Shown here piece after piece: positions 34,748 through 48,316 of a stretch of 64,000 bases of DNA. The translations under genes and the position numbers were made by a program. Location of the stretch: assembly GCF_011397635.1 (NCBI RefSeq), contig NC_064753.1, positions 25,196,322 to 25,260,321 of the forward strand, given 5' to 3'. The stretch is from Epinephelus fuscoguttatus. Taxonomy: Eukaryota > Chordata > Actinopteri > Perciformes > Serranidae. Numbering within the stretch: the first letter of the stretch is position 1; every line of letters begins with the position of its first letter. The notes under the pieces were generated by a model that did not search any database, had not been told where the DNA came from, and was given only the letters and a program-made list of their open reading frames with translations.

Positions 34748-37700
34748 ATGTCTTTGAATGAAGAGGGTTATGTGGTTCGAATCAGAGGACTACCATGGTC
34801 CTGCACGCAGGAGGAGGTTGCCAGTTTCTTCTCTGGTAAGAATACACACACATTATCTTTGCAGCTTGAGGCATGAAAGGTTTTAATAAGTTTATAAGTG
34901 CATTTTAGTGATTTCAGGGCTGCACTGCAACATCATTTTTTGGTTGTCTAGGTTTAAGTGGAATTTAGCTGGCCTCATAGACATTTGATTTGTTTCCAAG
35001 AGTCCTCTCTCCCTCCTACAGCCTCTCTTGTTATTAAGCACAGAAGCAACCTGTGGTTTCAACTTTTTCTAAGCTGTTACCTCATTTTTATGTTTCAAAT
35101 TTCATTAGAGAGAATGCTGTAAGGATCTCAGGTGAATCAGAGAATGATAGTGATCGTTTCATTTTATTGGATCCATTCGTACCCTCTTTTGTGAGTTTTT
35201 CTTTTATGACAGGAAATGTTTCTGTGTAGGCATCCTTTTAAGGTAAACTCAATCAATCTTACTCCTTTACAGACTGTGACATCGTTGGGAAAGTAAACGG
35301 AGTGTGTTTCACCTACTCTAAAGAAGGCCGTCCCAGTGGAGAGGCATTTATTGAACTGAAAACGTCAGAGGATTTCAAGAATGCCCTCGCCAAGGACCGT
35401 AAATACATGGGACACCGATACATAGAGGGTAAGCAATATAAGCGATCACAGCAGACTAATGTGGCGGTGGTTGTTTACTTATGTCAACTTTCTCTCGGAA
35501 CAGTTGCTGCATTATATGAAATTATTGATAGAAACAGTTAAAGGTCAACTTACTCTGTTGATGTTGTCTCATCAGTGTACTCTAGAGATATTGTTTCCTT
35601 TTTGCTATGTTTGTAAAAGTTTCTTGGCTCACCTGTGTTCAATTACCCATACAAATAGACATTTTCCAGCATGCGTTGTGTCTCTGTGTGTGCCTGTGAT
35701 ATGCTTTAAACCAAACTCCAATGAAAAAAAATCATTTTTTAAATTGTCCTTTCAGAGTTTGACGTGCGTGTATTTGTGCCCATCTGTGTGTCTGTCTTAG
35801 TGTTCAAGTCAAACCGTAGTGAGATGGACTGGGTGCTGAAACGTAGCGGTCCTGCTGACTATGACAGTTGCAGCGGCTGCATGCTGCGACTTAGAGGCCT
35901 TCCCTTTGGCTGCAGCAAGGAGGAGATTGTTCAGTTCTTCTCAGGTACACACACATTTAATCTTTTGTAACCTTATGGAGTTGTACTGATACTGCACCAT
36001 TTATGTTAATCTGATGGATAGTTTTTCTGATACATTGTAGTTTTGTAGGGTTTTTTTGGACTGTCAACACCAGAGTGTAGGGTGCCAACTGAACTACTGC
36101 TAGCATTTAAATATGCAAAAAAGTTTCTTAGCCTGAGGTGCAAAACAATCAAATGATACAAAACCACTAAAAGAAATGTCAGATGCACATAGGCTTTGCA
36201 TACATTTTACTCCTCACTCAGTCACTATCTAGGTATAGTGCTGTTTCACGTCAAATGAATCCATAGGCATTATTAAATAAGGCCAAGAAATAGCTCTAAT
36301 GAAATAAGTCTAAGAAACACTTCTAATAGTTCTGTTCACTGTTCCAAGTCTAATGGCCCAGGTACTGAAAGTTATACTATGCAGGATTTTTCTAAAAACA
36401 TTGTAGAGTCATACAAAAGTAATCCCCTCAATCATCACAGATGACCCACTAGACTTATGCCGCAGTGTATTTCTCTGCAGAGACTCTGCCCATTTTTTTC
36501 CGTGTTGGGGACGTTTATGGGTGTGTTGGGCTTTAAACAAAGGTAGCGACCAACTGCCAGACTGTAAGCAGCAGGCATACAAGAGACAAAGCACCAAACA
36601 ATGCAAATATAGCCAGGTGAAACCAGAGTGAATCTGCGGTTGGCTTTTACTTTCACTTTTGCTGGCGAGTGTGTTTAAAAACAGTAACCAGCAATCCTGC
36701 TTAGTATACCTTAAAAGCCACAATATGTAGAATTTCAATTTGAGAGTAGCATTTAGTTTAACATTATTCTAATGCCAAGTTTGCACAACAGTAGAACATC
36801 GTTCAACCTTACATTTACAGGCTCTGTCATAAAAAGTACCACGATATCAGGAAATAGGACTTTGACTGATTCATGAAAAAGTCAAATTACTGCCAACTGC
36901 ACTTCAGACTGATTTCCACTTTGCAGATCGACCCCACAAACACACCCCTCGACATAAGCTTGCACTTACCTTCAAAGTTCATCAACAGATATGCCGTCTA
37001 ACAAACGTTTAACATTATGTTTTTACATTTTGGATTTCTCTCATATTACAAAGTGGTATTAATTTGACTTTGAGCCAGCATGTCTTTGTGTCATGGCCCA
37101 AAGGCCTAATGTATGTTTGTTCTCGTAGTATAGTCATACTGTGTTTACCAGTTAGTCCTTGTTATGAATTGTGAGTATGCCCCTTCTATGTTAGTGTTAT
37201 GTTCACACTTTGTTTAGCATGTGTGTGCAATATGACCATAACATCATGCCTCCTAAAGGGATGAATTAAAAATAAAAGATAGGATGGGCTGGGCTGGTTT
37301 GGCTGAGGGGAGACAGTCCCATGACACTGATCTGGGGTCAGTACTGTGATTACGCTCACTGGCAGACTTTATCTAAGATAATCAACACTCAAGAATTATT
37401 ACAGGCCAGTGTCACTCAACGCTAATTAGTAATAATAATTTTGCCAGTCACCTAAATTCAGTTGTGAAGAGATTTTTTTTTGTCTGCATTCACTTTAATT
37501 TTATAACATATTCAACCCTCTGAGATGCCCTTTTTTAATACAATCTAATCAAATACTTCAGCTGGTGTTTATCACAGTTATGACATTTATATTAATCCTG
37601 AAAGCTCCAGTGATGCAGTGGGTATTGTTCTATCTATTCTACACATCTATCAGTCTACCTACCGACCTATGTATTTATGTGTGCTTGGGTTAAAGGGTTG

Positions 37701-40700
37701 AGAATCGTGCCAAATGGGATTACTCTGCCAGTGGACTACCAGGGGAGGAGCACAGGGGAAGCCTTCGTGCAGTTTGCCTCAAAGGAGATAGCAGAAAAGG
37801 CTCTGGGGAAACACAAGGAAAGAATAGGGCACAGGTGGGACAGACGGGAAAGGGACGGGCTGGACTGGGTTGGGCTTCTATTGCAGTATTTCATGGGTGG
37901 TCATATTAGAGTAATTATGGTATTAATGGGATGGGCTCTGTTATGGTTGAATGATAAGCATGGGATGGTGTGCTAGAATAATTATGGTAAAGTGGGTAAA
38001 TTAATTGGGTGGGTCATGTGATATTTATTAAAATGATAATGGCATGGGTTTAATGGGGTTATGTATTGTAACAATGGTGACATGTTGAATAATGGGATGA
38101 AAGGTTATGTATCTGATCTGTACATTGAAGGTGGTGTGAGTATTTTATGCCATACACAGTTTTGCTGTTAGTCGTTAAATACCTGGAAGCTCTGTTTAAC
38201 TGTGTTAGAGCAACATTTGGGTATATTAGATCATTTTTATTGGCACTTCCTTACATCCTTTTATACAGTTATTTTACAGATAATTTACTGTGCAAGAGGG
38301 GATTAAGTGTAGATGTATAGCAGAGGTCAGTCAAGGCAGCCTCTCCCATTAAATCATCGAACATCTCTGCAGTTCTTAATATTAAAATGATCAGTGCATC
38401 ACCTAAAAGCCCTGTAAAGATTCTCCCTATTGTAAATACTAAGGTGAGATTGGTGTAGAAATCCTTAACTACAGCCCTAAGCCCAGTTAATGATGAGAAT
38501 TTGTTGAGGTTGTTCAGTCATTCAGACACCCTGCTCCAGGTTAAAACTACTTAGACCACTATTTAGAATATTTGTCTTATGTTTGTTTATCTTATCTCTC
38601 TGTTAATTATATCTATGTATGTAACCTGAGGTAAGCCATTTCTACTCCTTAACCCTCTCCTCTGCCCCCCTCCACCTCATGGGCCTTTCATTTTGCAGGT
38701 ACATAGAGATTTTTAAGAGTAGTCGCAATGAGATCCGAGCCTACTATGAGCTTCCCCGGCGGGGAATGGGTGGTCAGAGACCAGGGCCCTACGATAGACC
38801 CATGATGGGGGGTGCCAGAGGAGGGTTTTTTGGGCCCGGGCCTGGCCGCGGAGGGGCTCTGATGGACACCATGAGGAGCGGAGGGGGCTATGGAGGAGGT
38901 AAGATGAGTTCTGTGTTTCTGCAACACATGAGTATTTGTGGCTGCAAAAGTGTACTTGGTCAGTGCTGTAGACAGTAGAACAAAACGATGATGATTAATT
39001 ATGCAGAAGCCTGTTTTTTCAGTTTTCTATGGTACTCTGAGCAGTAAGGCAATACTCACTAATGCAAATACATCCAAAAACTTGGATTGGGTTGCAAACT
39101 CTGTTTTCTGCCGGAGGGTTCAGGTTTCTTTGCTGGTGTTGCGTTGAAGTCTGTTCCCCCGTCAATATGTGTTTCCTGTATCAGACAGCAGTTGGCTTTC
39201 GTGTTTCAGAGATACCTAATCTAGCTCACCAGGCATTTGTTTAAATCTCCGGTTTTAGGGAAATGGACAGACATCGCCCCTCTCAGAAGAGGATTGTGAA
39301 AACACCTCTCTGTTGACAAACTTTTCACAGTTACAAGTCAGAGGATTCAAGGTCAGACATTTAAGGGGACATAAAAATAAGAAAAACATTTTTTTGAGTG
39401 GAGGGGAACTTAAAACATGGTAAGGATGTTTGTATGTTCTAGCTTGTAAATGTCTACTTTATTGTTCAAGTGTCATATTAGTCAATTCTCACAAAACAAT
39501 TGGAACAGAAGAATAGAGTACAGCTTAAACTTCCCAACCCTGCATAACCAACTGCATTGTCACTTGGCAAAACTCAGTATGTACGCAGTGAAGCTGGCAC
39601 CCAACCACACACTACATAGCAAAGTCTGTAACAGGTATAAAACTTTGCCCCGCCTATACAATGCTTAGTGTCTGTGCCAACTGTATTTTGGGCATCAGTG
39701 CCTTTATTTCCTTTATCTGAGCCAGCAGGAAGTTGGACAGTTATTCAGTTCTGTTATCTTTGTTGAAAAGCAGTCTGTGATATGAAAGAATGAGCCCTGC
39801 TTTAATTGTGTCATGTTTGTCTGTGTCTAGGTTACAGTGGCTTTGACAGCTACAATGGCTTCAACAACTACTGTTTTGGCAATGGCATGTTTGATGAGCG
39901 AGTGAGAGGAGAGAGGGGAGGAAGAGGTAAAGTCCAACATTTATTTACCCTCCAAAGTCTGGCATTTAGAAATGCTGAATAAATATTTGAAACCCTCTAA
40001 TATATACTTTAAGCTAGGCATCCCTGCTGAAAGGCTAAAATGTCTTCCAGTAATTGATTAGTTTACATTTCTGGTGTTCATTTAAAAAAAAAAAAAAAGT
40101 CTTTCACATGAATTACCGTTCAGCACAAATCTAGAATTTTCTACACCTTAACATTTTTAAATTTTAACATTGTTCGTATGAATAAACAGAGTTAGGATTG
40201 GGTTTTGTACAGTAGCAGATTCTGACCTCATTAGAAGTTATATAAAGATTTCATGCATTAAACAAGAAACATTAATAACTTAAAAAGCATATTTACTTTT
40301 CTTTCCATTAAGTAAATGCCAAGTTGGTATGTATCGGATTACTTCTCTCTTCTACATTACTAAATGCTACCTTGGTAATCTGTGGATTTATTTGTGTGTT
40401 TTGGCTCAGGGATGGGAGGACATGGTTACGGTGGTCAAAGTGACGTTTGTTCAGGCTTCCACAGCGGCCATTTTGTCCATATGAGGGGTTTACCTTTCCG
40501 TGCCACAGAGGGAGACGTCGCTAAAGTAAGAACACACACGCACACTGAGACTAGGGGTTTCTTTTATAAAACAGTGCATAGGATCCGTTCTTAAAGTAAA
40601 TGTTCTGATATGTAAAACCTTGCATACGCCTGTCAGCCTTATACCCGGCCCTCTGCACAGCCACATTCAACCTGAAATGGTCAATGCAAAGCACCTCATG

Positions 40701-43700
40701 AATGTTGATGCGTAGAAATGAGCCTGCTGATCAGTGAATCTTTAGAGTGAATCTTAACAACACCCGAGAGGAAGAGCAAGAAAAAAATGATTTTTCTGAC
40801 ACAGAAATCGAGGTGCTTGTAGATGAGGTGGAGGTTAGAAAGCACGTATTTTTTGGTGACCACAACAGTGGTGTCATAAACAGAGGATAATACAGCAAGT
40901 TACAACATGTTGCTGCTGCAGTTATTTCATTGAATTTAAACAACACTGAATCTGAAATAACAAAATAAAAAAAGTGTTCAGATCTAAAGGCGGAGGCAAA
41001 AAAAAAGGCCACGTACAGTCAGTTGTAGTTTATACAATCCATATGTGTAAGATGTGCTGGGTGAGGTGACTGGAGAAGCCAGAGTATGTGTTTACAGAGA
41101 AAATATGTAATTATAAATTATCTGGGTCCTCACACTTAATACAATAGACAGTAAGATAGTGAAACAGGTGTTAAATTGTCTTCTGTGCTATTATAGAAAG
41201 GTCCTAAAATTGAACCTTATGATGTCAGTCTCATTTGGCTGTTTCCTATTTACATTGTCTTAATATTGTATGATAGGTTTGGTTAAAGAAGCTCAATAAG
41301 CTACTATATTTGAATAAACACTGAATGTTGACAGACTAACAAAAAAAACTTTGTGACTTCATGTATTTAAATGTATGTGTGTTTCTTTGTTGGTGTAGTT
41401 CTTCTCTCCTTTGAATCCACTGAGGGTCCACATTGATGTGGCTCCAAACGGCAAGTCGACTGGAGAGGCAGATGTGGAGTTTCGCTCCCATGAAGACGCT
41501 GTGGCAGCCATGTCCAAAGACAAGAACCACATGCGTATGTTCTCTCTTTTTCCTCTTTCCTCAGCTTGTCTGACCTCTTGTGGTAACGCTTGGGCAGTTT
41601 CTATTTTTTCATACCTTAATACTGTCCTGACATTTTATAGGGTGTACAGGATATGACAGTATCAGTGTGTGGTGCTACCTCTCCCCTCCAAACTGGCAAG
41701 TTTGCTGTGAAGTGCAAACTCTCTTAGTTTTATCAGTCTTATAAATAAACAGTACAAACTCATGAAGTGACCAGAAAAGTGCAATCATACACCTTTTTCC
41801 TTATTAGACAGAGAAATACAACCATGCACCTGAATTCCAGTTTCTCTCTTTCACCAAATTAAGACTAACTTAATGGTCTCGTTAACCTGTTGTAAAACAC
41901 ACTATCTTTATGTGACTGTTTGCCCTGTCCTTGAAGACCACCTGATTTTTTTTACAACTAATTACACAGTTCCTTAAGTTCAGCACAGCTACCTATTTTT
42001 TTTCCTCACACTTAATTTAAACTTGACAGAAACAAAATAAAATTAACCAAAACTGCCGTTGTTAGTCTTTTTTAGTCGTCTAGTTAGTTAGTCAGTTCCA
42101 ACAATCACCAGCTCTGGATTGGTTGCAATAAATCCTTAATTTACTTAGTTAGATGTGAAAATACGCTGTTTTTCCCTGCCTTCTCTCAGTCTTGTAACAT
42201 TATCTCTCCCACTTGCGGTTGTTTGTCAGCGCAGCCGCCTGTTCGGTAGTAGAGACTGACCCTTGGTGGCGTGTGCTGGAACTACATTTAATACATCTGC
42301 AATACTGCCTCTCCATTTGAGGTTAATAGAAGATGAGCTTCTGTATTTCTGTTATTTCCAGATACCCCGCTATACGAGAATACTATCATACTCTCCAAGC
42401 CTACTTGTGACATCACTTTTCAAGCTACATTACACAACATTTATGACACAAACTACCTGCTGACGAACAGCAGAGAAGTGGATCAGTTTCTATAGAAACA
42501 GAAGATTAGAACAAATTCACAGGCCCATCACTCAAACAGCCAGGGTTTTAAAAAGTTAGCTCTTAATTCATTTTAAAGAGCATAAAAAAATATCCTGGTA
42601 TTTTTCATGACACTATTTTGAGATATTCCAGATTGTTATAGGGCTGTGCTGAATATCTTTTTTCTTAAGCTTCTGTTGAGGATTTTGAATTAAGCTTTTA
42701 ATTTCTGTCATCATATTTTATGACATCACCTTTTTCATCATCTTTAAATCAATAATAACTGAAGTAATTTACTATAATGATGTAAGAGTCTAAACATTTT
42801 TTTTGTTTATTATGGTTGTATAAATGTAATTTATTGTGCTGTTAGATTGCTGCTAGACTGCCATGGTAATACAGGTGCGTGCATCCCTCGGTGTGCTGCA
42901 AGCCAGGGAGCTAACAGTTCTTTTTGACCGCAGTGAAAAACTTGTTCATGAAAGCCCACAAATGGACTGATGAAGAAAATTAGATAAAAATATCTTGTGA
43001 ATTTTAGAAATGATTACATCTATCCTTTTTTAATGAATTTTACCTTTTGGACTTCACAACTCTCTGGAGTTACTGGAAATGATTGGATCAAACAAGTCGG
43101 AAACAATCCTCTGCAGCCACCACCGGGAACTAATTCTACAAAAAGTTTTATACTAATAATATTACATAGCCTAATATTTATGTGCAACTTTGCAGAAATA
43201 CTGGGTTATAACATAATTAATTGACATGTAAAAAAAAAAAAAAAAAAAGAATGTTGATACAGAATTCAAATGTCAATGTAAATGAAGCTTCGAACTGCTT
43301 GGTGCAGCCCTAGATTGTTCTTAAACTGGGAAATCAAGCATTTCAGTTCACATCAAACAGCAGAAGAAACACAAGTTCTTCAATATGAATGATGGATTGA
43401 TGTTTTTTCCACAGAGCATCGCTACATTGAGCTGTTTCTGAACTCAACAGCCAGTGGAGCCGCTGAGATTAGTGAGTTTTTATTAACTATTTAGATAAAG
43501 TATTAATAAAAGTAGTAATAAAAGTATAAAGTACCTTTATAGTTTCACTCACATGGTCATCACGGTCAAATGAAGTTACGTCATCATTTTTACACTGACC
43601 TTTCTTTTCACAACCCTCTTAGGTCGTGGCGGCAGTGGTTACTACGGTAACTCTGGAGGGGGCGGAGGCTCACGGAGCAGTGGGCTGCGAGGTTCATACT

Positions 43701-43702
43701 GA
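34748..43702 (+). CDS. hnrnph3: Heterogeneous nuclear ribonucleoprotein H3-like, three quasi-RRMs, 10 coding exons
   Basis: Nuclear RNA-binding splicing regulator of the hnRNP H/F family, which binds G runs. Exons: 34748-34835, 35273-35428, 35801-35944, 37696-37834, 38699-38898, 39831-39926, 40410-40525, 41399-41534, 43415-43471, 43623-43702. Sum 1212 nt, 403 aa plus stop. qRRM1 covers about residues 8-82 (RIRGLPWSC...GHRYIE), qRRM2 about 109-180 ([19 protein letters not shown]) and qRRM3 about 295-372 ([10 protein letters not shown]). A Gly/Arg/Tyr-rich linker joins qRRM2 and 3 and a short Gly/Ser tail ends in Y. Synteny (between PBLD and RUFY2) and the short tail point to HNRNPH3. Human HNRNPH3, about 346 aa, starts at the linker before qRRM2 and lacks qRRM1. 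Hence this could also be called an hnRNP H1-like protein from domains alone. Confidence 0.9.
36371..36710. mobile_element. MITE in an HNRNPH3 intron
   Basis: Left end GTTATACTATGCAGGATTTT is mirrored by GCAATCCTGCTTAGTATACC at the right. Internal words such as CGCAGTGTATTTCTCTGCAG recur in a repeat I recall from percomorph fish. Non-coding, about 340 bp, between exons 4 and 5. Confidence 0.6.
37835..38100 (+). promoter_or_regulatory. hnrnph3: Cluster of GGG runs downstream of HNRNPH3 exon 5 donor
   Basis: About 17 runs of three or more G fall in some 265 bases directly after the exon 5 donor. Several are GGGA, the preferred site of hnRNP H/F proteins. The exon just upstream encodes part of qRRM2. 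The run density is seen; a role in self-regulated splicing is inferred. Confidence 0.45.
42639..43312. mobile_element. hAT-type MITE with 8-bp target duplication in an HNRNPH3 intron
   Basis: Ends TAGGGCTG and CAGCCCTA are flanked by GATTGTTA (42631-42638) and GATTGTTC (43313-43320), 7 of 8 identical, the size expected for hAT insertion. It is 674 bp and non-coding, between exons 9 and 10; its right end is about 100 bp before the exon 10 acceptor. Confidence 0.75.
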
Positions 43703-44591
43703 TGATGTCATCGCACTTTTCCAATCCATCCTGACTGTTTGTCTCGAGTCTCTTCAGGCCACATTCACTCGATTACTTTTTCTAAGCAGGAGAGCTGATC
43801 TGAGGTCAGTCGTTTTTATCGTGGAGTTGTACTAAAACTTCACCTCTGATACTAAAATAGACCAAATACGACCTGAACAAGCACTATTATTATCATTATT
43901 ATTATTATTGTTACACCATTCCTAAAAGCATTTGAAGAACAAAACAGCTCGTCAACATGAAGATGTCGGAGCTGTTGTAGGTGCTGAACATGGTTAAAGG
44001 GTCATAGGAGACTTCTTGTTTGTCATATTTTAAAAAGGGTTGGTTATTGTAATACAGGTTTTTACGACTCACATGAAAGTAAGTTTTCTCAATTGATCTG
44101 ATTAAGAGAAATCAAGCACCTTTTTTTCAGAGTTTGAATGGTATTGAGAGGGCAGTAACTGAATGTGTTGCGGTTTTTCGTGACTTTATTGGAATGCACT
44201 TTCATCGTCTCATCTCACTGTTGGCAGGAGACGTTCATTAGTGCAGAGGAGACATAATAACAGCTGTTGGATCTGATACAGGAAGGAATCATTTTGTGCC
44301 ACTGCTCTGTTGAGGCCGAGCATGGTCACTGTAGCAGTAAGAAGCAACGTCAAAACGTTACAAGATAAGAATCTTTAAAAAATTAAAAATCTTAGTTAAT
44401 TCTGGTTTAAATTTGTTGTCAGCAGAACATTTAAGCATCCTGTAATTTACTGATTCAAACAGATCAGCTTTTCTGCTTTGAAGGTTTGATAAATGTGAGC
44501 CAGTGTGTTTTTTTATGAATGTTTTCACAGTTCATTACAGAATTTAAAAGTAAGTTGAATATTATATTCCACTCTCAAAGAGTGGAAGTAA

Positions 44592-44656
44592 AATAAAGTC
44601 TCTATATTTGAGCTGTAAGATAGCTTATGCAGCTGTTGTACATTTTGCCTAATAAA
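44592..44656 (+). terminator. hnrnph3: HNRNPH3 poly(A) signals
   Basis: AATAAA occurs at 44592-44597 and 44651-44656, 890-950 bases after the stop. This would give a 3' UTR of close to 1 kb. Confidence 0.5.
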
Positions 44657-45729
44657 TTTTATATTTAATTCTCTTTCTGTCTCCCTGACATCACTCTACA
44701 AGAAGTATTTGTGTTACGGTTGTGAATAATTCTCTGTTTATGAGGTGTGTAATCAAGAAACAATCAGAGTTAGCTGATTTAAGCGGGAACAGTGCAACAA
44801 GAGTAAATGTTCACACAGAAATTTCAATGTCAAAACATGAAGAATGTTGTTTGTAATGTGGTTTAATCAGAAACTGCTACACAGTCAAGGCAACATACTG
44901 TTGGCAATAGAGTTAATATTAAACTGGCAGGATTTAGTAAGCTAAAGGGCCACAGTGATTATCAACATTATGTACATACAACATGTCCCATTGAAAGCTG
45001 GGACATGTTTAAGAGCAACACTGTACAAAAAGGTTTCAGGCCTGGGTGCATTTCAGAAACATGTACCTATAGTAATGATGATATGATAAACTGGTTGAGT
45101 TTTAAATACTTTAAACAATAAAAAAACCCTCGGTGAAATAAACCCAGGCCTGTTTCATCTCTTCATGGGAATGAATACTTCCAGTTCTTGAAAGGTCACA
45201 GGTTGTAAACATCGTATTGAAGTACAAAACCAGAATGTGCTGTGGAACTTGTATAACCCGTCACTGAAGAGTGTACAGTCATCAGCATTAGTTTGAAAAC
45301 ACAAACATTAAAAAAAAAAAAAGGAACAAAAATAGTCTAGAGTTTCAAACTTTCCCTCTCAGGAATGGAGCAGCAGTAAAATGTGGTTCTTCTATATCGT
45401 TTCCATCTGCACTGAATTACATCTAACTTCAAGTGAAGAGGAAACAAACAAATTCCCAAACTTCTGAAAGTAAAAATGACTGTGCATAACACAAAATCAA
45501 ATATAAATACTCTCAGATTCATCTTTCTTACAGGTAATATTGGATTGGCAAGTGTTCAGATATATTTTGTGGCTGTGGCGTCAGACGTGTGCAACACTCA
45601 ACTCTGTTCTTAACTTCTAACTAGTCAGTTAAGTGGTCATGGTGTGAGCTGGCCAACAACTACAGAGCCAGTTAAGACTGATTTCAAAGTGTCACCAGAG
45701 AGGACAGCATCTGGTGCTCTTCTTGGTCC
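44657..45729. other. HNRNPH3-RUFY2 intergenic region
   Basis: No gene seen. It may contain the distal end of the RUFY2 3' UTR on the - strand, but I cannot fix a poly(A) site. Confidence 0.4.
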
Positions 45730-47027
45730 TTAAAGGGATAGTTAAGATTGATACTTCACCACAGTCAGTGTATTACCTACAGTAGATGGCGGTCGGCACG
45801 CCCCAGTTTGGAGAAACAGGCAGGAGTACCGCCACAGAAGCTAAGCAATGTACTGCTGTGGAGGCAGGCAGCAGGGAAACATATTTTAGACACCTAAAAA
45901 CCATCAATATCTGTTTAACTGTGCACTATATTTAGAGTATTTTCACCGCTTTACCCTGCCGACAGATGCCCTTTCCGACAGGGCACTAAAGCTATCATCT
46001 CTGGTCTCTTTAAAGCCACCAGACTCCATCATGAAAATCAGTAATTCTACCTCACAGGACGCAGGAGTTGCAGGTCTACCACTACCTCCATCTGCTAGTT
46101 AGTGTTATTGTGTGACTTTGGTGTATCTAAACTAGCCTACTGAGGCAGTGGTAGACCAGCACCTCCCATGTTCTGCGAGGTAAAATATCTGCTGTTAAAG
46201 GAGTCTGGTGGCTTTGAAGAGAGCATACATACAATGGCTTTAAGTTCCTGTTGGAAAAGGGCTGTCTGATAGCAAGGTAAGGGGTCGTACACATGCCACA
46301 TTGTTTGCGTGCTCAAATTAATTGTTGTCAATGAGGATGCATGGCAGGCGCACACAACACCAAAGCGACGCACACGTGTTCCCAAAGGCCTATTTTTCAG
46401 GGAGCAACTACTGTGCCCTGAGATAAAGAGGTCAGCTTTTGAAGTGCAGCAGCACACATTGCATGTCATGTGACAACAAACAACCAATCACAGCTGACAG
46501 ATATCTTTCCCTTCTTCCGTAAATATCAGTTTGTGGTAAATATGGAAAATTTGATCATTTTGGTGCAGGGCTGCCAGAACTTTTCATATGCCCACAAACA
46601 ATAGGCCTACACACAAAAAGTGCCTGGAAGAAGATCAGCTCTACACTTAGGATTTCAGGTAAATAGGCTACAATACAGTCCTTATTAAGGTTACTTAGCA
46701 ACCTCAGACACAACCTGCTGCTGTGCTCTTGAAAGCTGGCACAAAAAAAAGACACAAAAGAAGCACCTAACCTCACATTTTCCAGGTGGTTAAAGACATG
46801 AAAACAATGTCAATATAACATACACATACATATATTTTAGGTGTCTAAAATATTTTTTCCTGCTGCTGTCGTCCACTGCGGTACACTGCTTATTCTTCCA
46901 TAGCAGTACTCCTTTCTACTTCTCCAAATTGTGGGCACGCTGACTGCCATCTACTGCAGGTAACACACTGACTATGGATGAGTGCCTCATACAACCTCCC
47001 TCAAAAAACCCAAATGATCCCTTTAAA
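45730..47027. mobile_element. DNA transposon remnant with about 170-200-bp terminal inverted repeats, possibly with a nested insert
   Basis: Left TTAAAGGGATAGTT and right AATGATCCCTTTAA ends are mirrored. The similarity runs inward through CAGTAGATGGC, GTACCGCCACAGAAG-like words and ATTTTAGACACCTAAAA. Both junctions carry TTAA. From about 46280 to 46790 the interior changes to a different repeat (CGACGCACACGTGTTCCCAA, AACCAATCACAGCTGACAGA) that resembles a Harbinger-type element, so a nested insertion is likely though its borders are unclear. No intact transposase. Confidence 0.65.
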
Positions 47028-48316
47028 GCAGCTTCCACTGCATTAGTGTCTCCAACAAACAGTGTAATGTGCCTTTAATCTAGATTTCCTTGGCTACTAG
47101 TGACGCCTAGTGTTGCGACTTGGAAACATTTTACTTTAGACTCTCCCTCCAAAAATCCTGTCTGTAGAAATCCAGGGCTCATTCTGGCAACATGAGAAGC
47201 ACAAGTGCACAATACTCCTTGCATTCACACAGGCACAAACGGCACCAACATAATTTAAAAAAAAAAAAAGAAAAGAAAAAAGATTTTCAGTTCCTTTGAC
47301 AGTCACAGCTGCATGGGGAACTAGTCTGCTCATAGTGTGAGCATAGCAAAATTGGCGTGGAGCTGTGAACGTTTGTGGAATTAGTTTGTCTCATGGTCAC
47401 AAAGTATGTTCCCATGTTGCTCCTGTGCATTAAAACAGGGACAAAAAAAACAAAACAGTTGTGATCTTCTTGCAGTTATCGAATTAACTTAACTATCACG
47501 TGAAGTTAGATTTAGCCCCTCTGTCAAGTTGACTTGAACCTTTGTGCCTGTGTAAATGTTGCCTTTATGTCTGTTAGTTTCACTTCAGCCCTACAGTGGG
47601 TGCTCTGCAGTCTCAGTAACAAGGTTGTGATACTGTATTTATAAATTATATAATCTCATATGTTTGGCTATACACTCACTGTATACAGTTTGAGGCTTAA
47701 TACATAAATTATAATGATGCAGTACAAAATAAGACTGATAGTTTGATTGAGAGTCTGCATTTAGCTGCAGCAGTGCTCATCACAGTCAGTGCAGTTTCAC
47801 TTTCAGTTCACCGTGAAGTCGTTCCTCCTTTCATAGCAGAGCTCCGTCCTCACGCAGCTCTGTTTCACATGACTCCCTCGGCCAAGGTCATTCATATCTA
47901 AATTTAATCTGAATGGTTTCTTTTGTACAACTGATGTATATTTAAAATAATCTGTCTGCCAACAGTCATGACTGTCTACAAATATTCTCACTCCTTCAGT
48001 TTCAAAGTAATACATGTTGGCCCGTGTTACAGTGGGCTGATTGCCTCCTTCTCTGTGTACAGTCAGTAATACTGCAGAGCATCTGCAAACAAAGTAGTGA
48101 CGTCAAACAGAGACGTGTCAGAGTGACGCAGATGCCCCTTATTTTGCCTATAAACCTGTAAATAAAATAATGTACTAAATGTTCATGCACACGGCCCATG
48201 TCTAGCAGCAAACTGTGTTGACAGAAGTTGGGAGATGGATCTTACAGAGGGCCGGAGGGCTGAGATTTACCATCTCAGATTGTTTGAAGCTGACGTAGCG
48301 ACAGTGTGGGGCTCCT
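47028..48316. other. rufy2: Probable RUFY2 3' UTR
   Basis: Sequence following the RUFY2 stop in its sense. Non-coding, AT-rich, no clear poly(A) signal chosen. Confidence 0.4.
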
